A stretch of 55,849 nucleotides of DNA from Gammaproteobacteria bacterium (lineage in GTDB: Bacteria; Pseudomonadota; Gammaproteobacteria; Pseudomonadales; Azotimanducaceae), in the NCBI GenBank assembly GCA_002726655.1, contig PBRP01000027.1, forward strand, positions 47,296-103,144. The letters are read 5' to 3'. Shown here piece after piece: positions 25,333 to 33,729 of the stretch (position 1 is its first letter; each line of letters opens with the position of its first letter). The position numbers and the translations under genes are program-made. The notes under the pieces were generated by a model. That model saw nothing but the letters and a program-made list of their open reading frames with translations. It did not search any database and was not told the origin of the DNA.

Positions 25333-26014
25333 GCGCTACCTCATCCGACCCAGCAGGCATTACCGGTTCACTACCGGTTGCAGGGAGCTTGTCCAGCCAT
25401 ATTACATTCGTTTCATTGATGATTCTGACAACAGCTCTTGAAGATATGGTGGCACCGGTAATAGCGTCAACCTGATTGTCGCTATCGCGCCGCCCCTTTT
25501 TTACGACCTCAATCACGGGATCAATGGGCAGATCTGCGAAATTTCCCACGAATACGGCATCCTTATAAATCTTATCTCCCAAACCGGGTGTCTCTCGACT
25601 CTCGAGTATCTCCATGCCAACAACTTTCCTGTCGGCTGGCTTATAACCATAGAGTAGCTTGATCGTATCCTGGAACCCTGGACCTTCACCTGGAATAGCA
25701 TAGCCAATAAATTTGCCACCCTCTCCATAACCAGCGTAAATCGTCTTCTCGGGGCTCGCATCAGGCGGTAGGGGCACAACCTGACCATCCAGATATGCGA
25801 GCTTCTGCATCTGGGATACACCTGGCAACACCTTAAATACTGCCGCCCTTAGCTCGCGTGCCTTGTTCTCGGCTATCGTTGTAAAAGTTGCCTCGAAAAT
25901 ACCTACGATAGCCACTCCGGAAATCAACCCAGCCAGCGCCAACGTCACAATAAGCCTGGCAGGGTGTGGATCCTGGTCCGCAGCAGGTTTGTCAGATGTG
26001 ATAATCTCAGTCAT
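25325..26014 (-). CDS. rnfG: Electron transport complex subunit RnfG
   Basis: About 229 residues. One N-terminal membrane anchor (LIVTLALAGLISGVAIVGIF) is followed by a periplasmic FMN-binding domain. The flavinylation motif is DAITGATISSRAV (Thr near 188), where ApbE attaches FMN. I chose ATG 26014 (MTEIITSDKP), which overlaps the rnfD stop by 8 bp; the longer in-frame start at 26062 would lie inside rnfD. It passes electrons between RnfD/A/E centres and the cytoplasmic subunits. Confidence 0.93.
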   Translation of the reverse strand: MTEIITSDKPAADQDPHPARLIVTLALAGLISGVAIVGIFEATFTTIAENKARELRAAVFKVLPGVSQMQKLAYLDGQVVPLPPDASPEKTIYAGYGEGGKFIGYAIPGEGPGFQDTIKLLYGYKPADRKVVGMEILESRETPGLGDKIYKDAVFVGNFADLPIDPVIEVVKKGRRDSDNQVDAITGATISSRAVVRIINETNVIWLDKLPATGSEPVMPAGSDEVAHD

Positions 26015-27023
26015 TATCACCCCGCATGTGACCGAAAACCCTGGGCTGTGTGAATCGATCAATCAGAGGTGTGGCTGCGTTCATCAGTAGGATCGCATAC
26101 ATAACACCCTCCGGCATGCCACCAAATACACGTATCAGAACAACAAGCAGACCAATACCGATACCAAAAATCCAGGTGCCAGTAGGTGTAGTCGGTGAAG
26201 TTACCGGGTCCGTCGCCATATAGATCGCACCCAATAACAGGCCCCCGGAAAATACCGAAAATAGCGGTGTAGGAAATCTCTCAGAATCGAACAGACCCAG
26301 GGTGGCTGAGAAAACCAGGACCGTGAGCAATATACTCACCGGAACGCGCCAGTCCAGGTCACGCCTGATATAGAGGTATATGCCTCCAAGAATCAGCAAC
26401 AGTCCACTGGTTTCACCCAGAGAGCCGGAGGTACTGCCCATAAAAAGATTGGACAGGGGCATTACCTGCTGCTCAAACTTCATCAGACCCAGCGGCGTAG
26501 CAGCCGTTATGCCATCAACTTCCGTGTAGGTAAACGGGATATCAAAATTGGTTGCCCTGAAGGTCCAGAATGCCTCATCAGGCGTTGTCCAGGTTGTCAT
26601 GGCGATGGGAAACGTGGCCAACAGAAATGCCCTGCCAACCAGCGCAGGATTAAAGAGGTTGTTACCAAGCCCTCCCCAGATTACTTTACCCAAACCGAGG
26701 GCAATCACACCACCGAGAAATGCCATCCACATGGGCAGCCCGGGCGGTAAAGTAAGGCCAAGCAGTAGTCCCGTTAGGAGCCCACTACCATCAAGAAGTG
26801 ATTCGCCACGGCGTTCAGTGCCAATAAATGCTATCTCAGTCAAAACTGCACCGGCAATACTGGCACCGATAACAAGAACAGCACTAATCCCAAAGTACCA
26901 CAAGCCCGCCAGGGTTGCCGGCGTCAGGGCGATCAGAACATCTCCCATTGCCGTAGGCGTAGTCATGCCTTGCCTTAAAAAAGGCGCATGTTGCAACAGC
27001 AGTTCAGGATCTCTCTGTTTCAC
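26007..27023 (-). CDS. rnfD: Electron transport complex subunit RnfD
   Basis: 338 residues, about nine membrane segments, of the NqrB/RnfD family. It has LQHAPFLRQGMTTPTAMGDV at the start and the covalent-FMN region GITAATPLGLMK (Thr near 174), plus FNPALVGRAFLLATFP. It is a main membrane subunit of Rnf. The 5' end overlaps rnfC by 4 bp (ATGA). Confidence 0.94.
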   Translation of the reverse strand: MKQRDPELLLQHAPFLRQGMTTPTAMGDVLIALTPATLAGLWYFGISAVLVIGASIAGAVLTEIAFIGTERRGESLLDGSGLLTGLLLGLTLPPGLPMWMAFLGGVIALGLGKVIWGGLGNNLFNPALVGRAFLLATFPIAMTTWTTPDEAFWTFRATNFDIPFTYTEVDGITAATPLGLMKFEQQVMPLSNLFMGSTSGSLGETSGLLLILGGIYLYIRRDLDWRVPVSILLTVLVFSATLGLFDSERFPTPLFSVFSGGLLLGAIYMATDPVTSPTTPTGTWIFGIGIGLLVVLIRVFGGMPEGVMYAILLMNAATPLIDRFTQPRVFGHMRGDND

Positions 27024-28369
27024 TTTGCACTCGCCTGAGTATTGCGAAGCTGATCTTTACCGGTTCTGATTAACTGAACTATTGGTATTGCCGACGGACA
27101 AGCAAAGGTGCAGCAACCACATTCAACACAATCGAATACGAAATAATCTTTCATCTCTTCAAACATTCTTGCTCTTGACAGCCGCGCAAATCTTGCCGGG
27201 TTAAGGAAATAGGGGCAGGCTTCAACACACCGACCACATCGAATACAGGGGAACTCCTTGCGCTTCAGTGTTTGGCCTTCCGTAAACGCGAGAATACCGG
27301 AGCAACCCTTTACCACAGGCGCATCAAGACTCGCAATGGGTCGTCCCATCATTGGACCACCCATTATTACTTCCATTGTCTCATCTTTCAGCCCGCCACA
27401 AAATTTCAGCACCTCTCTAACGGGCGTTCCAAGTGGCACAATGAGGTTGGCAGGATAACCAACCCCGGGACCAGATACCGTAACGATACGTTCAATCAAG
27501 GGCATGCCATGATCGAAGTAATCTGCGATCGCGACTATGGTACTAACATTGTTGACGTTAACCTCAACATCTCTCGGCAACTGACCAGCGGGAACTTCTC
27601 GATCAAAGATGGTTTTGATGATCATCTTTTCAGCACCCTGGGGGTACTTGGCTTCAAGAGACACGACCCTAACCGGATCTCCCGGCTGAATCCTTGCCTT
27701 AATCGCTTCAATGGCCTCTGGCTTATTAAGTTCAACACCGATAACGGTTTCCTCCGCACCGAGCTTCTGCCTGACGATTTCAGCACCCATAAGCAGGGCA
27801 TCTGGTCTTTCCAGCATCAGGCGATGGTCGTTTGTGAGGTAGGGCTCACATTCTGCACCATTGATCAGCAGGTAACGGATCCTCTGCCCTTCTGGAATGG
27901 AAAACTTCACATGGGCCGGGAAGGTGGCTCCACCCAAACCGACTATTCCTGCGCCTTGTACCGCCTGAATGAACTGTTCGATATTCATCGATTCCCAGTC
28001 AATGGCCGGACCTATATTCGGCTCCTGGGTTGCAAAGGCATCTGCCTCTATTTCGATAGCCTGAGAGAAATTCCCATCAAATGTCCTGAATTCTCCAACC
28101 TCCTTAACAACACCTGTGACCGGGCTATGCAGGGCAATCGAGACAAAGCCACCCGCTGAAGCGATTTGCTCTCCTCTTCTGACTCGCTGACCCTTTTTAA
28201 CCATCGGTTTGCAGGGAACACCAATATGCTGACCCAGAGGCATAACATAGTTAGACCCGAACGGTACCCGCTGAATAGGCAGGTCCTGTGTCTGCGCTTT
28301 CAGATGCTCAGGGTGTACCCCGTGGCGGAAGCTCCCGGAAAACAGACTAAGAGGATTCAGGTTAATCAT
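27020..28369 (-). CDS. rnfC: Electron transport complex subunit RnfC
   Basis: 449 residues. The N-terminal biotin-lipoyl-like part is GQHIGVPCKPMVKKGQRVRRGEQI. The NADH/FMN-binding Nuo51-like region is GIVGLGGATFPAHVKFSIPEG and LLINGAECEPYLTNDHRLML, then SLBB. Two [4Fe-4S] motifs follow: CIRCGRCVEACP and CVECGCCTFACP. RnfC is the NAD(H)-side subunit. At 449 residues it is of the short type without the long Ala/Lys-rich tail of E. coli RsxC. It starts 11 bases after the end of the 1501-residue gene. Confidence 0.94.
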   Translation of the reverse strand: MINLNPLSLFSGSFRHGVHPEHLKAQTQDLPIQRVPFGSNYVMPLGQHIGVPCKPMVKKGQRVRRGEQIASAGGFVSIALHSPVTGVVKEVGEFRTFDGNFSQAIEIEADAFATQEPNIGPAIDWESMNIEQFIQAVQGAGIVGLGGATFPAHVKFSIPEGQRIRYLLINGAECEPYLTNDHRLMLERPDALLMGAEIVRQKLGAEETVIGVELNKPEAIEAIKARIQPGDPVRVVSLEAKYPQGAEKMIIKTIFDREVPAGQLPRDVEVNVNNVSTIVAIADYFDHGMPLIERIVTVSGPGVGYPANLIVPLGTPVREVLKFCGGLKDETMEVIMGGPMMGRPIASLDAPVVKGCSGILAFTEGQTLKRKEFPCIRCGRCVEACPYFLNPARFARLSRARMFEEMKDYFVFDCVECGCCTFACPSAIPIVQLIRTGKDQLRNTQASAK

Positions 28370-28379
28370 GGTAAGGCAA

Positions 28380-31300
28380 CTACTCGGTATTCGATGAACC
28401 GGAGTTCACCAGGCGCAGAAGCTGACTGCGCACTCTTCCCGCTACGTCAGACCTGATGCTCGCATCAAGCTCGCTGATCTGTTGTTCGTACTCTTCCCGG
28501 ATTGAGGCGATCTCGGCATCATGTTCTGCTTGAACCTGCTTTCTCACTTCCTCTTCTACATGCCCAGTGAAGGGTGTAACGATACCAGCTAGTTCCTGCA
28601 TGACACGCCAGTTATCTCTCGCCAGTTCTGTTGCGTCAATCACAAGGTCGTCTACCGCCAGCCTGGTTTCGGTTTCGCCTTTCGGAACGGATACAAAAGC
28701 AATTTTCCCCTTTCTCGCTCGTTCATTCAGCTCGATAAACTCATGAACCGCTACACCGTTAACTTCGTCCTCATCCATTGGTTTGAAATGATGTGAAAAC
28801 CGTTGTTCCGTTGCAGCCCAATGGGCAGGAGTATATGGCTGTTCATCATCTCCCCAGATTCCTGCCAGGCTTTCATTTCCAGTAAGATCCAGGCGCATAC
28901 CATGAACCCCTTCTGCACCTGGATTATAGGTAAACAGGGGGAAGGTTCTGGAACGTACTGCCTGGTACGCTGCCTCAATGGTTTGACTCGAACCGAAACC
29001 ATGGCGGGACGGGCTCGCACCATGAATGCGAACGAGTGCAGGTCCTAGGTGCTGAATCGCCTGGGTAATGCTGCTATACATGTGTCCTGCATCGGCAATT
29101 GAAGTCTGGGTAACGAAGGAGGTACGACCAGTGATCGCCAGCATCGCCATATTTGTCTGCGAGTCTTTCGTCCCCTGGGACCCGGAAATATCCAGGTCAG
29201 AGAAAGCGACGATTTTAACTGGCAGGTCAGAGCCCAACGCCCAGAGAACCTGAGCCAACGCCTCACCACCAAATGTGTTGTCATCACCTATCACCAGCAT
29301 TGGCGGGCAAATCTGACGCTCTTCCTCCGTTAGATCCTGCCACTTAAGATGGGACAGGGAATCAAGCGCAAATTGCAGCCCTGCTGGCTGCTCAATTTCC
29401 AGTCGAGCAGCACGCAACAGTGCAACTGACTCACAGGTATCACGAAGGTGACCTTCCAGCAGCCCTGCTGCCATTTGTGGAGTCTCGTTCGCGAAATCCA
29501 GTACAACAGGAGATTGAAAAACATTATAAGGGAAGGATGCAGCCCATCCAGCAACCGTTCCAGGCGCCATGGCCATACCAAAACGTGCTCTTCCAAGTCC
29601 TTGTCTGCCGCTTGAGAACCGCCAGTGCAAATCAGTCAGTCGGCTGGCAACCTCCAGCAGCCTGTTGAGCCTCACGGCATCAACGGGAGTAACGTCCATT
29701 GACGCTTCAACCTTTTTCGCCAACTCACTCAGCTCCACCAATGGCGCTCTGATACTGTCCATACCCTGGCTCAGCAGGTCTAAGTCCTCTGCAGGCAAAC
29801 TAATAGCCAGGAGCTCTCTGATTTCATTGACAATTTCTTCGCTGGTATCTGCCAACTGATCTATAAACCGCCTCACAATAGGCTGTTGATTGAATTCTGT
29901 GGCTGAGAGAATCATTCGAAGTGCTACTTTTTCTCCGGAACCGGATTCCGCCCCGTCGCCGCCCGCCATACTCAGCAAGCAATAACGAGACAGATTTATC
30001 GCTGCCATATTGCTAAATTCAGGAGATTCGATAACCCTGGAAATTGTGTCTGACCTGGTGTCAGGCATAGCTGACCAGATATCCCAGACAAGCCTGGCTG
30101 CATTGATGTTCTCATCCACTTGCGGTGCAAAGGTAATGGCTTCTGCATCACAAACTCTCTCACAGAGACCACAATCCTTGCAGGTATCAGGGTTTATCGC
30201 CAGGACGAGGAACTCGCCGCTGTCTTTGCTGTTGCTCTCGGCATTGTCAAAAAACTCCTGGGTTACCGAAACCGGCAATGAGCCAATCTTGTTGCAAACC
30301 AGGTCAAGCGCTTCTTCCACGGCCTGCTGACGTTCGGGAGTCTGTTCCATCTTTCCACTCAGCCAATCATAGGTCTCACGGAGTATGCTGCCGACATCCC
30401 CTGCCAGTTCCTGTTTTCGTGCCTGACTGAGAATTCGACTGTTCAGCTGGTTAGCGAGTTGACGAAGCGAATCTGCGCCGGCCTCTCGAATACCATGGTC
30501 GATGAGATCTGACGGGCTGATTACCAGGGGTGCAATCGAGCTGTCCGGGCATGTCTCCCAGCATCTGCCACATCCGGTACATTTATCGGCATCGACCTGG
30601 GGGATAGTGGTTCGCTTGCCAGCAAAGTCTCTGAACGTTGCACTAAGTGGTGCAATGGTACCGCTTGCAAGGTATGGGTCTGAAACAATTCGGTCAACTT
30701 GCTTCTCTCGATAGAGAATCCCGGTCTGATTCCAGAACCTGGGTAAACTATCAAATTGATCGTCCCTGGCGGCAAGTCGTTGCAGAATGACTGGTGCCGA
30801 TTTATCACCGAGTGAGTCACCACTCGTAACCGGTACTTGAGACAAATCCACTTCTTCAATACTTTCAAGGCCATTTTTGAAGCTCTGCAATCTGCTTTCG
30901 CGATCAATAGTGGGCTCGAAGCGAAGTGCATTTTCCCTGGACGAAAGCACTTTCCTATCTTTAAGGGGCAGTACCGACGCATTTATTATGGCGCAGAATA
31001 TTGCGCCAATCATTGTTTCGGTAACATCTTGCTGACTCACCGACTCTGCAACAGGCGCAGAATAAACGTGAACGGATTTTGAATTAACAAGATCTCTATG
31101 GGCTTCACGGAATAATCGCGACAATTGATCAGGTGACACCGACCCAACGACAATAATCCCGCCAGCGCGAAGTCTCTGCAGCAGGGAAATATCTATGGAT
31201 TCTATTGTTCCTTCCCGCTTAAGTGGGATGCAAACAATGTCGAGCGCCGCATCATCACCAGCATCCACAACAGCACCCGTTGAATGAAGCAGGGAATCAA

Positions 31301-32885
31301 CACCCGGTTGGCGCCATTGTTCTTGTGATGAAGCCGCTTCCGAAAAAGCCGCACGCGTCCTGACAGTCCCGTTTTCAACCTGATGCAGTATTCCAGCTAC
31401 ACCGGGAATTATATGCTGATACCCGTCGGCAAAAACTCTTTGTACAGCAACCGATACCGTCCCTTCACCGGCGTTTTCGTTCGCTAACTCCTTGGCCTTC
31501 AGACCAGCGGTTACGGCTTGCGGATATGCTCTGGTGATTTCGTCCAACAATGCCTGGCGCTTCGGATGGCTCGCATCAGCGCCAAACTCAATACCCAGGT
31601 CTATCGTGGATGACTTGTCCTTATCCAGTGATGAAGCCACAAGTGCCAGGTCTGCTACTCGAAGTGGCGCTCCACCCAGTCCATACCGGACCGAATGCAA
31701 CATGGGCATCTGCTTCTTGCCGCCCGGTCCTTCAAATGCCCGCTCAAGGGACTGGCGTACTTCAGCCATCAGCGGAGAGTCCACACCGGGCGGCGGTAAC
31801 AGGCGCTCAAGGACAATAACATTTGATTTACCCTTAAGGTGCTGCATCAGCAACTGATCTGGAAATGGCCTCAAGCTGACAATACTGACTATCCCGGCAC
31901 CACGCATCAATGTGCTTGCCGAGGCAACCGTTTCAGAGGCGGCGCCCTGCACGACGTAAAGGGTATCCGCCTTTTCCGAACCATGGGAACTAACAGCATG
32001 GTATTGGCGACCGCTGAGCCTGGCAAAATCCTCGAAGGTTCTTGACAGTATTTCATCCAGGCCATCGTCAAAATAAAGTGACTTGCCGGTAGCACCCGTG
32101 TAATAGCTCTGACTATCAAAAAATGCACCCGCAACCACGGGTCGGTCCACATCGTGCCATCTTGGTAATGCCAGCCTGTTTTCACCAAACAGCAGTTTCT
32201 GTGCCGCTGTCGGCGTTACGACTTTTTCATCAGTTGCACCGATAAACTGCTGAATCTGTAAAGGACTGAGAATACTGACGTCCTGAACGGACCTTGCAGT
32301 CTCATCGGCATCCATAACGACAAGACCGGGAACCAGAGCAACCTCTGCAACCCGGCGCGCTATGAAGGAAAAATCTGCTGCCTGTTGAACATTCTCTGCA
32401 AAGAGCGTGAAGAACCCTGAGTCAGCACTCAGATGGAAACCCTCATGACCGCTGCCGGATGCAATACCATGTCCTGGCATTGCCAGATTAGTGAGGTGAA
32501 CAACAAGAGGCAGATGACGACCACTAGCTGTAAAAAGAAGATCCTGCACGGCACCAACGTTCTGCCCTGTAATGAAAGTGGTTGCCCGTTTACCTGCCAA
32601 CGACAACCCCGTCGCACTGGCAACAGCCGATCTGGCTGAGTTTCCTTGCACAGACGTAAGGCACTGGTTAAAGACATTCAACCCATTCTGATCGATCTGT
32701 TCTAACCAGGTTTCCTTGAGTTCATCATTACCACCAAGCACGGCAGTCTCACACACTGATGCCTCGACCACTGCAACCGCCTGATCACCGGTTAGAAGAA
32801 CTCTAATTTCCTCTTCTGCATCGCTCCGATCATCGCTTATATATTTGCGATACAGCCGGACTGCCATATTCGTCAAGTCAACCAT
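28380..32885 (-). CDS. 1501-residue PFOR-like multidomain iron-sulfur protein in rnf operon
   Basis: The domain order follows pyruvate:ferredoxin oxidoreductase. An N-terminal pyrimidine-binding-like region (SAVASATGLSLAGKRATTF near 85; GGAGIVSIVSLRPFP-like near 340) is followed by a gamma-like region (about 480-690), two [4Fe-4S] motifs CTGCGRCWETCP (near 768) and CKDCGLCERVCD (near 901) set ~130 residues apart, and a pyrophosphate-domain-like region (about 1120-1400). A coiled-coil tail (about 1440-1490) ends the protein. The TPP motif expected as GDG...N reads GDDNTFGG (near 1198), so cofactor binding is doubtful. It may be an electron carrier or scaffold rather than an active PFOR. ATG 32885 overlaps the rnfB stop by 8 bp; the longer start at 32924 lies inside rnfB. 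Its C-terminal third resembles that of the 822-residue neighbour. Confidence 0.75.
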   Translation of the reverse strand: MVDLTNMAVRLYRKYISDDRSDAEEEIRVLLTGDQAVAVVEASVCETAVLGGNDELKETWLEQIDQNGLNVFNQCLTSVQGNSARSAVASATGLSLAGKRATTFITGQNVGAVQDLLFTASGRHLPLVVHLTNLAMPGHGIASGSGHEGFHLSADSGFFTLFAENVQQAADFSFIARRVAEVALVPGLVVMDADETARSVQDVSILSPLQIQQFIGATDEKVVTPTAAQKLLFGENRLALPRWHDVDRPVVAGAFFDSQSYYTGATGKSLYFDDGLDEILSRTFEDFARLSGRQYHAVSSHGSEKADTLYVVQGAASETVASASTLMRGAGIVSIVSLRPFPDQLLMQHLKGKSNVIVLERLLPPPGVDSPLMAEVRQSLERAFEGPGGKKQMPMLHSVRYGLGGAPLRVADLALVASSLDKDKSSTIDLGIEFGADASHPKRQALLDEITRAYPQAVTAGLKAKELANENAGEGTVSVAVQRVFADGYQHIIPGVAGILHQVENGTVRTRAAFSEAASSQEQWRQPGVDSLLHSTGAVVDAGDDAALDIVCIPLKREGTIESIDISLLQRLRAGGIIVVGSVSPDQLSRLFREAHRDLVNSKSVHVYSAPVAESVSQQDVTETMIGAIFCAIINASVLPLKDRKVLSSRENALRFEPTIDRESRLQSFKNGLESIEEVDLSQVPVTSGDSLGDKSAPVILQRLAARDDQFDSLPRFWNQTGILYREKQVDRIVSDPYLASGTIAPLSATFRDFAGKRTTIPQVDADKCTGCGRCWETCPDSSIAPLVISPSDLIDHGIREAGADSLRQLANQLNSRILSQARKQELAGDVGSILRETYDWLSGKMEQTPERQQAVEEALDLVCNKIGSLPVSVTQEFFDNAESNSKDSGEFLVLAINPDTCKDCGLCERVCDAEAITFAPQVDENINAARLVWDIWSAMPDTRSDTISRVIESPEFSNMAAINLSRYCLLSMAGGDGAESGSGEKVALRMILSATEFNQQPIVRRFIDQLADTSEEIVNEIRELLAISLPAEDLDLLSQGMDSIRAPLVELSELAKKVEASMDVTPVDAVRLNRLLEVASRLTDLHWRFSSGRQGLGRARFGMAMAPGTVAGWAASFPYNVFQSPVVLDFANETPQMAAGLLEGHLRDTCESVALLRAARLEIEQPAGLQFALDSLSHLKWQDLTEEERQICPPMLVIGDDNTFGGEALAQVLWALGSDLPVKIVAFSDLDISGSQGTKDSQTNMAMLAITGRTSFVTQTSIADAGHMYSSITQAIQHLGPALVRIHGASPSRHGFGSSQTIEAAYQAVRSRTFPLFTYNPGAEGVHGMRLDLTGNESLAGIWGDDEQPYTPAHWAATEQRFSHHFKPMDEDEVNGVAVHEFIELNERARKGKIAFVSVPKGETETRLAVDDLVIDATELARDNWRVMQELAGIVTPFTGHVEEEVRKQVQAEHDAEIASIREEYEQQISELDASIRSDVAGRVRSQLLRLVNSGSSNTE

Positions 32886-33729
32886 GACGTACTCCTCTAA
32901 CGTCTCTATCCTCTTGTTCCTCAAATTGATTGCCCGTCAACCATTTGATGGAATTGGTTGCACATCTGAATGTCGCATCGGGTGCTGCAGGAGCACCCGA
33001 AGCATAATCAATAACTGGCAAATTATTTTCCATATGTATCAGACCAGGGCTGGCATCCAGTGCACATTTACCGCAACCGTCACAGGCGGTTGAACAAAGA
33101 ATTGTCGCTGCTTCATTCAGGAGTGGTGTATTGCATTGCACATATAGATTTTGGTTCAGGGGAACCAGTTCAAACAGGTCCCTCGGGCATGCATCCATAC
33201 AGTCAGGACAAGCAGTACACAAATCCGTATCAACCTGAGGCAGCCCGTTGCTATTCATATGAATGGCATCAAAGGTGCAGGATACCTCACAATCTGACAG
33301 TCCAAGGCAACCCCAGGAACAACCCTTGCCACCACCAGAAACTATTGCAGCGGCACGGCAGCCCTCAAAGCCTTTATATTCTGCTATCTGGTGAGCCTGG
33401 GCACTTCCACCACCACATTTAAGTCTTGCCACCAGCTTTTCGTTTTCACCAACATCAACGTCGAGATACTCAGCGATGGCCTCAACTTCCTCCGGACCTG
33501 ATACTGTGCACTTACTCGGCACAATCGCTCCAGTCACCAACTTCTCTGCAAAGGGGAGGCACCCAACCTCGCCGCAGGCACCGCAATTTGTTCCCGGTAG
33601 AAGTTCGTTTGCGCCCTCAATTCTTGGGTCTTCTTCAACCTTCAGAAAGCGATGTGAAATCGCGATAATTATTCCGAAGAAAAGTCCAATGCCGGTCATG
33701 ATTGCAGGCGCGATCAGTAGGCTATCCAT
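32878..33729 (-). CDS. rnfB: Electron transport complex subunit RnfB, long form
   Basis: 283 residues. It has an N-terminal anchor (LLIAPAIMTGIGLFFGIIIAI), the RnfB Fe-S motif LPGTNCGACGEVGCLPFAEKL, then KGCSWGCLGLSDCEVSC, CTACPDCMDACP and CSTACDGCGKC. This is more clusters than the ~190-residue E. coli protein and is closer to the long RnfB of acetogens. RnfB is the ferredoxin-side entry point. Its start shares one base with the stop of the 822-residue gene (TGATG), and its end overlaps the 1501-residue gene, so it is coupled to both. Confidence 0.92.
   Translation of the reverse strand: MDSLLIAPAIMTGIGLFFGIIIAISHRFLKVEEDPRIEGANELLPGTNCGACGEVGCLPFAEKLVTGAIVPSKCTVSGPEEVEAIAEYLDVDVGENEKLVARLKCGGGSAQAHQIAEYKGFEGCRAAAIVSGGGKGCSWGCLGLSDCEVSCTFDAIHMNSNGLPQVDTDLCTACPDCMDACPRDLFELVPLNQNLYVQCNTPLLNEAATILCSTACDGCGKCALDASPGLIHMENNLPVIDYASGAPAAPDATFRCATNSIKWLTGNQFEEQEDRDVRGVRHG

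Noticed and set aside
27272-28159. A 295-codon plus-strand open frame inside rnfC
   Set aside because: It is antisense to a clear rnfC, its translation has no family pattern, and its length follows from the codon use of the real gene.
28380-32885. Simple call as pyruvate:ferredoxin oxidoreductase (nifJ)
   Set aside because: Domain order is PFOR-like but the protein is about 300 residues too long, the Fe-S motifs are far apart, and the TPP motif is degenerate; activity should not be assumed.
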